From: Maniola hyperantus
Taxonomy: Eukaryota > Arthropoda > Insecta > Lepidoptera > Nymphalidae
Direction: 5' to 3'
Length of the DNA stretch: 64,000 bases
Assembly (NCBI RefSeq): GCF_902806685.2
Contig: NC_048562.1
Span: 4,796,520-4,860,519 of the forward strand
In this document: positions 1 through 12,900 of the stretch, in pieces
Numbering within the stretch: the first letter of the stretch is position 1
Layout: each line of letters opens with the position of its first letter
Position numbers and translations under genes: made by a program
Notes under the pieces: generated by a model
The model's database searches: none
The model's input: the letters and a program-made list of their open reading frames with translations, nothing else
What the model was told of the DNA's origin: nothing

Positions 1-480
1 TCCCTGGTGCAGTGGTCTTATTAGCCGGAGGTCCCGGGTTCGATTCCCGGCAGAGAAGATTTCGAATTTTACTATTTCTAAATTTCCTCCTCTGATCTGG
101 TTTCTTCTCGTGTGGGTGGCTAGTTACCACCCTACAATGGTATGGTATAATAATATTGTAAATTGATCTCTTGAAAAGAGCAACCGCCGAGTTTCTTGCT
201 GGTTCTTCTCGGTAGGAACGGCATTCCGAACCAGTGGTAAATTAAACTAGTTTATTTGAATAAAAAACTATTCTATTGTATTCTACCGGCGAAGCCGTGC
301 CGCAAAGCGATTTAGTGTTCCGGTACGATGCCGTGTCGAAACCAAAGGGGTATGGATTTAATAAAAACTACCATACCACTTCCGAGTTAGCCCGCTTCCA
401 TCTTAGACTTCATCTAGCATCATCACTTAGGTACCACCAGGTGAGATTGCAGTCAAGAGCTAACTTGTATCTGAAGTAAA
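1..480 (+). repeat. tRNA-derived SINE (family T2) with nested repeat
   Basis: Positions 1-60 carry a tRNA-like B-box ('ggttcgattcccggcag'). Positions 286-478 are the matching 3' body ('gttccggtacgatgccgtg', 'accaggtgagattgcagtc', 'ctaacttgtatctgaa'). Positions about 140-285 are another repeat, ending in the AGAAT/TATTC-rich stretch, inserted between them. Related copies lie at 5035-5205, 6110-6230, 24020-24320, 24735-24845, 50365-50690 and 54650-54790. The open frame at 276-479 falls inside this repeat and is not a gene. Confidence 0.75.
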
Positions 481-488
481 AAAAAATC

Positions 489-515
489 CCGACTAATATT
501 ATAAAGGCAAAAGTT

Positions 516-587
<72 letters not shown>

Positions 588-750
588 ACCTTCACGCAAA
601 AACTACTGGACGGATATGGCTGAAATTTGAAATGAAGATAGATTATACCCTGGATTAGCAGATATTTTTATACCGGAAAATCAAAGAGTTCCTGCGGGAT
701 TTTGAAAAACGTAAATCCACGCGGATTAAGTCGCGGGGATCAGCTAGTAT
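489..750 (-). repeat. Interspersed repeat R1 (reverse) with (GT)n
   Basis: Reverse copy of the R1 family, ending '...ggggatcagctagta'. A (GT)n microsatellite occupies about 517-584. Other R1 copies: 4168-4388, 6630-6870, 7232-7445, 8922-9150, 16288-16495, 20765-20990, 31448-31668 and 40930-41125. Forward copies start with 'actagctgatgcccgcgac' and end in 'ataatattagta', like the 3' tail of a non-LTR element or SINE. Family name is mine. Confidence 0.7.
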
Positions 751-935
751 TCTATAAGTCCCGCAAATTTCTATTGCGCTGGAACCATATCTCATTAACA
801 TCGACATGACGTCATTTTGACGTCAGCCGAAATAAAAATATACCATCTGCTCGAAACTTCAGTCTAGTGCTGACGTCATTAAAATGGCGGCCACGCGCCT
901 ACGCGGCTACTTAACGTACATTTTAAAAGTTAACT
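745..935. repeat. CRE-bearing MITE-like repeat
   Basis: Contains 'agtcccgcaaatt' at one end, 'gcgctggaaccatatctcattaacatcga', and two to three TGACGTCA palindromes. Related copies lie at 4560-4645, 34545-34700 and 62515-62750. The 'aaaatggcggccacgcgc' part supplies the ATG at 884, which is in frame with the first recognisable zinc-finger exon. Confidence 0.65.
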
Positions 936-948
936 TGAATTTCACCAG

Positions 949-3900
949 GCAATTCCACGAACCAACTAATCTGTTAAGATCGGACGGACAGTACGCATGC
1001 GCAAAGTGTGAGGACGCAACGTTTCCGACCGAGACCGAATTGTTCGACCACGTTCACTTTCAGCATATCAAGCAGAAACGATGGCCGTGTTCCGTTAAGG
1101 GCTGTGGAAAGAAATTCATTTTAAGGTAGAAATGTGTAGTAATTTGTTTATCAACTAACTACCTTAGCCTTTTTCCGGTTTGAGTCAAATAGAATAGAAA
1201 ATATATTTTTTACTAGCTTAAGGTATGATTCCGAACCACGCTGTACGCAGCGGTGCTGCCGCAACAGTGCTGTCACCAGCTGTCACAGTGCTGTCGCGGC
1301 ACTACTGGTCCCCGTACAATCTCTATAAGCATATATGAGATTACATTCCGAGCTAGGCAGCAATGTAGCGGAGCACTGCTGCGTGCAGCGTGGTTCGAAA
1401 TCATACCTTATTGCTCGCAACTTCATCTGCGTGGACTACACAAATTTCAAACCCCTCTTTCACCCTCTTAGAGGTTGAATTTTCAAAAATCCTTTCTTAG
1501 CGGATGCCTACGTCATAATAGCTATCTGCATGCCAAATTTCAGCCCGATCCGTCCAGTAGTTTAAGCTGTGCTTGATAGATCAGTCAGTCAGTCAATCAG
1601 TCACCTTTTCCTTTTATATATTTAGATAGAAGATAGAAAAACTTGTTTTCACAGGGCTACGTTGACGAAGCATAGTCGCACCCACACAGACACAAGGCGC
1701 TATGTGTGTGTGACATGCGGTAAGAGGTTTCTCGACAAGCAGACCTTAGATGAACATGGGGTTACACATTTACAGGTAATCTCCACAAATAACTTTCATT
1801 CACAGGTAACGGCAATGCAAAGGTAACCCTTTACTCACAGGTAATGGCAATCCTCAGGTAACCTTCATTTACAGGTAAGTTTGATTAATGAATCATTCTG
1901 GGATTGTCGTCCATTACTGAACATAGGTTTTGACTCTCTCAAGTGGCTCCTTGCGACTCGGGGTGAATAATAAAAAAAAATTGGGATCGCGGACAACATA
2001 ATATTATATTTTTATTGATTTTAGGGATCCTTACTCGAAGGATGCCAACGGGTCTCCGCTGGTCCGTCTGCCCATATGTCTGTCTGTCTGTTAGCGGGCT
2101 GTATCTCGTAAACTGTAACAGGTAGAGGGTAAAGAGATGAAATTTTCACAGAATGTGTATAATTTTCAGCGCCAACATGTAATAAAAAATAAAAAATGGC
2201 CATGTGTACCACTTATTTGCCTACTAGCTTATGCCCGCGACTTTATCTACATAAGTTTCGAAATTCTATTTTACGCCCTTATTGAATTTTCTAAAATACC
2301 TATACTTTCAGCAAATATCTACCTCATAATAGCTATCTGCATTCCGAATTTCAACCCAATCAGTCCAGTAGTTTGAGCTGTGCGTTGATAGATCAGTCAG
2401 TCAGTCAGTTAGTCAGTCACCTTTTCCTTTTATATAAAGATTAATGTTCAGATGACAAAGTATCAAAACCTTTCTATTGTAGATCAAACCGTTCCAATGC
2501 CACATATGCCTCAAGCAATTGACGCGCCGGTCTCGACTTCGCATGCACTTGCGAGCTCACGAGGAAGAACTATCGCCGGCTTTAGTGCTGGTCTGTGCGA
2601 TCTGCAGCAGGGCTTTTAGAGACCATGGCGATGCTCAGGTAAATACAGAGCTATTTTTCTTTTTCTCTTTATTTCGACCAAAATAATAAATGTACATTTA
2701 TCCGCTTTACATCCAAAAACTCTAGAGTTTGTGTGGGTGTTTTAGAAGCTTACATTAGCGTGCGTTAGTAGGACTTACCTGAATGTTAGGGCAGGTAATT
2801 TCTATTTATGATTACAATTAAGCACTGTATATGTAATTAGTGGCTAGGGATGAACTCTTATACTCTTTCAACTCTGGTAAAAAAAAAACTTGCCGGTTTT
2901 AGTGTTTTTAGTTTTTTCGTTTTGCCTTTGTTTTTTTCTTGTGTTATGTAGAGTAAAATTTTCCATCTATGTCTGTAGGAGCACGCCACAAAATCTACAG
3001 AATGTATAGAGGCGTTCACAAGTGACATCAAGGAGGAAGCCGAGTCCACTGAGCAGCAGCTCTCCCCTACCAGTGGGATTGTCAGGCACTCTGTGCGAGT
3101 TGTTGGTGAGTCTTTTATTAACTCTATTGTAATTTATGTTGTGATAGCCTAGTGGTTAGAACGTCCGCCTTCTAATCGGAGGTCACACCTCTAACTTTTC
3201 GGAGTTATGTGCGTTTTAAGTAATTAAATATCACTTGCTTTAATAGTAAAGGAAAACATCGTGCGGAAACCTGCATGCTACATGCCTGAGAGTTCTCTAT
3301 AATGTTCTCAAAGGTGTGTGAAGTCTATACGTATCCGCTATAGTTGGGCCATTACGAACTTGCGAACGGGGTCATAAATCATTTTTATCAGACCTCTCGC
3401 TTGCACTTACAGGCCTTATGGGACTGGAAAATGATGCTCCTGGTCTAGTGTGTAACAGTAAAAAAAAACGATTTGTCGATAATCGATAGCAGGTTATAAA
3501 GAGCGTAGGGAAACATTACAAAAATTAGCTACCAGCTTCTGTGTCCGAACGACATCCCTTTATCGATAACGATTGCTGCGGCATTCTCACAACCCTATAA
3601 TCGTAATGATATATGACTCATTGGCAGATTACACCTACCAAGTACAGTGGCGAGTCAGTGTCCTCGGCCGAGTACTCGGTTGGTATAAACACTTTAACGA
3701 TGCAATTTCGCCGCAATTTCTCAGCCACAGCACTGTCTCGGCCGAGTGACATTTTACTGTCTCGCTTCACTACTCGGTAGGTGTCATCTGCCCTTCAGTT
3801 CGCACGTTCATAATGGCCCAACTTTAGTGCTATGTGTAATGATTGCATTTAACCCCACAGAACTCTCTCAAGTTAAATCGTCAATACCTAAAGAAATGAA

Positions 3901-6900
3901 TAACGAAGAGTGTGAGAAGTTGTTGTCGCCTTTGGACGACGGAGCAAGGAATATTATACGCGTCGTTCTCATTGAGAAGGCTTTCAGATGCGAATATTGT
4001 GAAGAGTTAGTCCTGTATTACTTCATGTCTTATATACTTCAATACCTGTCTTTATGTCTGTCTGTCATAACTACAACGAATCGTTCAAGTCTAAAGTCAG
4101 ACTCAAATTTCTCATGTATGTTATAGTCACAGGCTCACAGGTAAGTTTCACTTATAAATTTTAATATACTAGATGATGCCCGCGACTTGATGATGACCGC
4201 GATTTAGCTTTTTGAAATCCCGTGGGAACTCTTTAATTTTCCGGGATAAAAAGTAGCCTATGACCTTCCCCGGCATGCAAGCTATCTCTGTACCAAATTT
4301 CGTTAAAATCGGTTGAACGGTTGAGCCGTGAAAAGGTAGCAGACAGACAGACAGACAGACACACTTTCGCATTATAATATTAGTATGGATGTGTAGTCAC
4401 AGATAAGTCTTATAGTAAGTATATATTATCATGATATTTTACGTATTTTTTTAGGGTTTGTAGGGGAAAACCGTGAATTTGTGGTTACATCACAAAAAAA
4501 TGAGTTCATGAACAAAATAATTAGTAAAGTCAAAATTGTTAATTTGTAACATATAGTGGTGACAATACCATCAGCTCGAATCTTCAGTCTTGTGCTGACG
4601 TCAATAAATTGGCGGCCACGCGCATTAGCAATTTGCGGGATTAAACTGTTCTATATTTCAGTGTATTTTACTTGGAGAACGCTCTAAACAAGCACAGAAT
4701 TGTACACAAGGATATAAAAAATCCGTTTACCTGTCACATCTGCAAAGTTAGATTCGCCACTTACTCAAGGTAAGTTTGAATTATTTCAGGTAACTTTCCA
4801 CTACTGAGCACGTATCCTCTCGGAAGAGTCCATCACGCTAACCAAGTGTGGATTGGCAGACTTTAGGTCCTTTTAGGACCTTTGAGAACTCTCAGGCAAA
4901 CAGGTTTTGTTTTCACAATGTTTTCCTTCATCGTTAAAGCAAGTGACATTTATTGCTTAAAACGCTCAAAACTCCGAAAAATAACAGGTGCGAAATTTAC
5001 AGTTAGTTAAATAGTGATTAAAGTTCAAACCCGGATACATAAGCGATTTAGCGTTCCGGTACGATGCCGCGTAAACACCAAAGGGGCATGGGTTTAGTAA
5101 AAACTACCATACCCCTTCCAGCTTAGCCCGCTCTCATCTTAGACTGCATCATCACTTACCACCAGGTGCGATTGCAGTCAAGGGCAAACTTGTATCTGAA
5201 TTTTTTAAAAAAAACCTATATAATATGTTAAACAAAACAGATGCACAACACACAAAACTACACACGGTTTTTACAAACGAAATGCCATAGAGGGTCGTCC
5301 GGAGGAAAGCTCTGGCCCTGCGAATGCCGGCATACTTGGCTATGGAGGATTCCCTGTTGTTAAGCACTTTCTGTGTGAGGTAAGTTATGTTAACTGACAG
5401 GTAAGAAGTTAAATTCTAGTTTCCTAATGTCATACGGAGGGACACACTGGCCTGTGAGCGCTGGCATACTTGGCTATGGAGGATTCCCTGTTGTTAAGCA
5501 CTTTTTGTGTGAGGTAAGTTTTGTTAACTGACAGCTAAGAAGTTAAATTCTAGTTTATACGGAGGGACGCTCTGGTCCTATGAGCGCTGGCATACTTGGC
5601 TATGGAGGATTCTCTGTTGTTAAGCACTTTATGTGTGAGGTAAGCTATGTTTAATGACAGGTAAGAGGTTAAATTCTAGTTTCTTAGTGTTATATGGAGG
5701 GACGCACTAGCCCTGTGAGCTCTGGCATACTTGGCTATGGAGGATTCCCTGTTGTTAAGCACTTTATGTGTGAGGTAAGTTTTGTTAACTGACAGGTAAG
5801 AAGTTAAATTCTAGTTTATACGGAGGGACGCTCTGGTCCTATGAGCGCTGGCATACTTGGCTATGGAGGATTCCCTGTTGTTAATCACTTTCTGTGTGAG
5901 GTAAGCTATGTTTAATGACAGGTAAGAGGTTAAACTCTAGTTTCTTAGTGTTATATGGAGGGACGCACTGGCCCTGTGAGCTCTGGCATATTTGGCTATG
6001 GAGGATTCCCTGTTGTTAAGCACTTTATGTGTGAGGTAAGTTATGTTAAATGACAGGTAAGAAATTAAATTCTAGTTTCTTAATGTTATACGGTGGGATG
6101 CACTGGCCCTGTGAGAAAACTGGCATATCCCTTCCAGGTTAGCTCGCTTCCATCTTAGACGGCAAACCCACTTGCCACCAGTTGAGATTGCACTCAAGGG
6201 CTAACTTGTAACCAAATTACAAATAAATAAAATAAAAGACATTGTACAACAGAATAAGATTAATTTCTTTAAGTAAAATAAAAATAATCAGATTGAAAAT
6301 ACTTCTTAAAGTTTGTTAAAGAACTTTTTTACTAATTTCTGTTAATTTTGTCAGGATTGCGGTCGATCTTATCTTCATTGGACGTATTTTCAAGTGCATC
6401 GTCGTATGAAACATGCAAGCGAAAAGTTTATGTTCAAATGTAATCAATGTGAACTTATTTTTCCTAACAGGTATGTATTATCCAATTTTTACCATTATTA
6501 TAGAACATTTATTCTTTTGTATGTGTTTAGTGTACATTAAGTGCTTAAAGAACACTTGAACAAAGTGTATCTTTAATCAAGAAAGACAAGAAAAGCGTCA
6601 ATGGACAATTTCTTAGTATATAAGATAACTAGCTGATGTCCGCGACTTCGTCTGCGTGGAATTAGATTTTTTAAAAATCCCGTAGGAACTCTTTTATTTT
6701 CCGGGATAAAAAGTAGCCTATGTCACTCTGCAGGACTTTATCTATACCCATGTTCAAAATCACGTCAATCCGTTGCACCGTTGCGAAGTGATTGAAGGAC
6801 AAACCAAACAAACCAATAAACCAACAAACCAACAAACAAACACACTTTCGCATTTATAATAAGGGTACTGATTTATAAGTTTAGGTTAAAATAAAATTAC

Positions 6901-9900
6901 TTATTAGTCATAAATTAGGCAAGATCGTAATACAAATGAGTAGCTAATTGGCACTCAATAATAAGGAAGAAAAAAAAATTTTAACTAACACACACTCAAA
7001 TTTTGGGTAAGGGAATGATCAAACGAATTTTTCAGCGGAGTGTAACCGTAGACTAACTTTAGGCACAATCTAGGTTTGTGATTGGTTGGTAACTCAAAAT
7101 AGTTAACACCCACTGAGACTTTTGTTGTATGGATTTACGTAATAGTCCTCTATTACCCCCCTTTACTAACTTCTTTCTGTGCATAGAGTGTAGCTATATC
7201 ACTTGCTTCTCTAAAGAACTATTTACTACTAGCTGATGCCCGCGACTTCGTACGCGTGGATTTAGGTTTTTAAAAATCCCGTGGGAACTCATAAATTTTC
7301 CGGGATGAAAAGTAGCCTATGTCCTTCCCCGGGATATAAGCTAACTCTGTACCAAATTTCATCAAAATCGGTTGAACGGTTGGGCCGTTAAAAGCTAACA
7401 GACAGACAGACACAGTTTCGCATTTATAATATTAGTATGGATTTACTGATTTTCTATGAAATTAGATATTCATTTTAGTTGGAGTGCAACCTATCACCGA
7501 AAAAAGGTACACAACAAGAATGGACAAGACGAAAACGGAGGCTTTACGAAGATTGTGCAAGATAATCACAGGTAACTACCACGATTGAGCTATGTCGGTC
7601 ACTCTAGTTCTCCTAAGGATCTCCTCATTTCTGATTTGATCACGTAGAGAAACTCCAAGCATAGCTTTTTCCATCGTTCGCTTAGTGAATCTGAATCTGA
7701 ATATGTATATAAAAGGAAAAGGTGACTGACTGACTGATCTATCAACACACAACTCAAACTACTGGACGGATCGGGCTAAAATTTGGCATACAGATAGCTA
7801 CTAAAGCATCCGCTAAAAAAGGATTTTTGAAAATTCCATCGCTAAGGGGGTGAAATAGGGGTAGGCTTTACGAAGATTGTGCAAGATAATCACAGGTAAC
7901 TACCACGATTGAGCTATGTCGGTCACTCTAGTTCTCCTACGGATCTCCTCATTTCTGATTTGATCACGTAGAGAAACTCCAAGCATAGCTTTTTCCATCG
8001 TTCGCTTAGTGAATCTGAATCTAAATCCATACTAATATTATAAATGCGAAAGTGAACGTGGCCTGAAGAGGCCCGAAATAGAAAATTGTGGAAGGATCGG
8101 AGGGAGGCCTTTGCCCAGACGTGGGACAGCACAGGCTGATTTAGATTAGATTAGATTAGATTAGAAAGTGAAAGAAAACTCGCACTGGAAAGCGCAATGG
8201 TAGAAGACTCCTCACTAGAATCTCTCTATTGGAGCCAACGGCAAGACTATGGCGTGTGGAAGTCCCTACAAGAGACCCATTTACAGTAGACGTCTATCGG
8301 TTGACGATGATGATGATTATTTCTTACAGAATTCCTTGTCGTGACTGCGAAGAAGTGTTGCCAAACAAAATAGCTCTCTATAAACATAGGCAGAGGGAAC
8401 ACTGCGATGAAACTTTGATTTGTAAACAAGGTATTGTAGATGAAGAATGAAATATAATAGATTATTTTTCCGACCCAAATGTCGACCAATAGAATTGCAC
8501 CATTCGACGTCACGTGGTACAACCTACATGGTATTATACTGATAATTTTTTGAAAATTTTCTCTGGTAGTTGCTATATATAAAAAACAAACATGATCCAG
8601 TCAAATAACCACACGTCAAACTGACAGGTTGAATTCAATTGTGAAAATTGGAGATTTTGGCCGACATTTGGGACGGAAAAATAATCCCCCGAATACCACA
8701 CGAGCTTCAAAATTATCTGGCATTTCCCTCAAGGTTCCCTGCAAACAAATCAAGTCGTCAAGTTTTTCAGGAAAAATCTTTTAACCTGAAAAACTTGACT
8801 CCTTCATTTGTTTGCAACGAACCTATAGGGAAATACCCGATAATTTTGAAGCTCTTGTGGTATTATAAGTGAAAATTTAATTTTTAATTAAGTAAACTTT
8901 GCCTAAGTATTTATTGTATTACTAGCTGATGCCCGCGATTTCGTCTGCGTGGAATTAGGTTTTTAAAAATCCCGTGGGAACTCTTTGATTTTCCGGGACA
9001 AAAAGTAGCCTATGTCACTCTCCAGGGTATAATCTATCTCCATTCCAAATTTCATCCAAATCCGTTCAGCCGTTTTTGCGTGATTGAGTAACAAACATCC
9101 AAACATCCAAACATTCACACTTTCACATTTATAATATTAGTAGGAAGTAGGATGTATTTTATAATACTAATAGGTACTTTTGCAATATTCCGCAAAATCT
9201 ATAAATATATAAAAGGAAAAGGTGACTGACTGACTGACTGATCTATCAACGCACAGCTCAAACTAGGCAATCCGTAACGTAGGTAACGTAGGCATCCGTT
9301 AAGAAAGGATTTTTCAAAATTCAACCCCTAAGGGGTGAAATAGGGGTTTGTAATTTCGCATCGCGAGCATAAGCTAGTTCAAAATAAATTTGCGGAATTT
9401 TGCAAAGGATTAGCTTACTTCACTTTATTAGGCACCTTTCTCATTGAAATAGCTAGGTACTTTAAAAAATTATCCTGAATTTTATTTCTAGAAGACTTCT
9501 CAGATCAAGAAGATCCGAGAACTACAATTTGCAATAAATGTGGACATAATCTACACAGTGTAGTTGCACTGCAGAAGCATACCAAGTGAGCACTTTCATT
9601 ATTTTAATTTTAAAATGAATGAATGAATGAATGATTTGTTAATTCCATAAAATGATAGGTTGAAACAATGTCTGATGAGCCTTATACATTTGACCATTGT
9701 AACTGGTGTTTGAATATTACCTAAAATTAAAAACATAAAAATAACTAAGGATTAAAATATAAGTTTAATATAGGTACATAGACTTCATATAAGCAAAACA
9801 TAAAACAAGGCCATATGGCGCCGATTCTGTTGTCTTTCTCTAAACTAAATTTAGAGAATCTGCATCTTTTTCTTTTTAATATTGTTAAAAAAGGACGGAA

Positions 9901-12900
9901 CATGAATTTTATTTTTAAAAACTCTTTTTATTGTGTAACGTTGTGTTAAATAAAATAATGTTTCTTTAAATTATCTGGCTTTATTTTAATATTTACACTT
10001 GGATTATCTTAGTAATTAATATTAATACAATGCGCTTAGTGTGCACGGATCTGGCCAACTCTTACAAGTGAAAGTCTATCAATTGACGTTGACACATGAC
10101 AGGTGACACCTACGTACAACATTGACAATAATTGGTCACTTGTCTATGAGTTGTCTCTGCTACATCATCCCCTTTTATTTTTTAAAAAAAATATCTACAT
10201 AATCATCCAGTTACAATTTTGAAAAATTACTTACATATATCATCCCCTTTTAATTTTACATAACTAATCATCCCCTTTTAAATTTACAATTTACATAATT
10301 ATTACTTAATTAATTTTATAATATTATTGTGCCACACTTCTTAAATTTACTACAATTATTGACTCTTAAACTACCCATTCAACCAGCGATGGACAGCCTG
10401 TCTGATTGAAACACAAAGTCTACGCCGCCGGTCGAATATGAAACGAGGTTCTAGTATATTGTACATTATTTTTGTCTATTATTACATATGCTCTATATCC
10501 ATTATATCTAACAATTTCGCCTTCTGACCAAATATTCTTACTTGGCTCTTTTTTGAACCAAACTTTTTGCCCTACAGTAAACCTACTTTTAAATCGACTT
10601 GTCTTATTATAATTTTTTATATTTCTAGTTTGTACATTATTAAACTGTTGAGTTACATTCTGATTTAACTTAGGTGTTAGGTATTGTGAGCTAACAATCA
10701 ACTTAGTTTTTAAATTTCTATTCATTAGTAGCTGACTGGGGGAAAAATTTGTACCAGAAACGGGAGAAGCCCGATATTGTAATAATGCTAGCCTTACATC
10801 AGTTCTATCTTCGTGGCATTTTGTTAGCATTTTCTTCGCAATTTGTACCCCTCGTTCAGCCATACCATTCGCTTGGGCATATCTTGGACTAGTATAAGTA
10901 AATTTAAATCCCCAATTATGTGCAAACTCTTTACATTCCCTCGAATCAAATGGAACATGGTCAGATATTATTTCTGCAGGTATTCCATGAGTACTAAAAA
11001 TATCTTTTAATGTATTAATTACACTTGTAGCAGTTTTACTGGATATGTATTTTATCTCTAACCATTTAGAATAATAGTCATATACTACTAAATAACTTTT
11101 CCTTCTAAAGTCCATGATATCTATACCTAATTTTAAAAATGGAAGGTTGGGAACTTGATGTGATAATAATGGCTCTTTAACATTACTATTATGATGCGTT
11201 TGGCAAGGAAAGCATTTCTTAACATACTCTTCAATGTGAGAGTCCATATAAGGCCAGTAATACAACCTTCTAGCTGTCTGCTTCATTTTTGACATACCTA
11301 CATGCCCTTCATGTAAAGTTTTAATGACATTCAATCTTAAACACTTCGGTACTATTAACCTATCATTATAGAAGACTAAATTATCGTCCACACTAAGTTC
11401 AGCTCTTAATTTATGATAACTTCTTATTACATCTGGAATATGAGAAATTTTGTCCGGCCAACCATTCTGTATAAATTCAATTATTTTTAATAACTCTTCA
11501 TCTTTAGAACTTTCTGAGATTAATACTAATTTTTGTTCATCTGTGCATTCTAATTTCTGTGCTAACCCTATACAGTGTATGACTTCATACATATAAGAAT
11601 CATCTGTATCATTACACTCCTGATACGACCTTGATAACAAATCTGCTATGTACATTTGTTTACCTTGTAAATATTTAAATTCAAAATTATATTTTAATAA
11701 CTTTAACTTTAATCTCTGTAGTCTAGGAGACGGTACCTCATGTAAATGCTTTTTTAATAAACTTTCTAAAGGTTTATGATCATTAACTACGGTAATCTTA
11801 TGACCATAGATATAATAATGAAATTTCTTAGTTGCCCATACTATACTTAACAACTCTTTTTCAATTTGGGAAAAATTACATTCTGCAGGTGTTAAACTTC
11901 TTGAAGCAAAGCAAACTGGTTTACCATTTTGAAGTAAACAGCATCCGAGACCACTCTTTGATGCGTCACACTGAATCGTTATAGGCAATTTACTGTTAAA
12001 ATTCTGTAAAATGGGTGCTTGGCTTAATTTAATTTTAATATTATTATAAACATTTTCATGAACTTCCGTCCATAACCACTCAACATCTTTCTTTAATAAT
12101 ATCTGAAGCGTTGATGCAATATCAGCCAAGTTAGGTATAAATTTTCTTAAATAATTGACCATGCCAAGGAAAATCTGTAACTCTTTTTTATTATTAGGAC
12201 TTTTCATATTAATAATTGCACTTACCCGCTCTGGGTCTATTTGCATACCTTTCTCAGAAAAAATATGGCCAAAATACTTCACCTCTTTTAATTTATATTG
12301 AAATTTATTCTTATTAAAGCGAACATTATGTTCTCTAGCCCGTTCAAAAACCTTTTTTAATATTGCATCATGCTCTTGTTCAGTTTCACCACATATTAAC
12401 AAATCATCACAGTACACTATCACGCCTGGAATATCTCCAAAGGCTGTTTCACTATATTTTTGGAAAATTTCCGGTGCTACTGATAAACCAAATGGCATTC
12501 TTAGGAACTTATAACAACCAAATGGACTATTAAATGTACATAAATCATTCGAATCTTCTGAAAGTTTAATATTATAAAAACCATCGGATAAATCTAGCAC
12601 TGAAAAATACTTTTTATTACAAAGTTTAGTTATAATTTCATCAATGGTGGGAATCAAATGATGTTCTCTTATTAATACTTTATTAAGATCTTTAGGATCT
12701 AAACAAATTCTAAGCGAACCATCTTTCTTTTCTATAATAACCAAGTTGCTTACAAAACTTTTAGGGTGATCGACCTTCGCGATGACTTTGTGCTTCACCA
12801 GAGCTTCCAACTTGTCCGCAAGGCGATCCTTCAGTGCGTTAGGCACTCGCCGTGGGGGTCGCACCACAGGCTCCACGCCGGGTTGAATGCGTAGCTGCAG

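Noticed and set aside
11..60. tRNA-like sequence at the left edge, and similar heads at 3143, 16715, 24040, 31128, 62430
   Set aside because: Only B-box-like parts are preserved and each is followed by a SINE body; no full cloverleaf.
276..479. Open frame of 67 codons
   Set aside because: Lies wholly in a T2 SINE, with the same sequence at 5035-5205 and 24130-24300.
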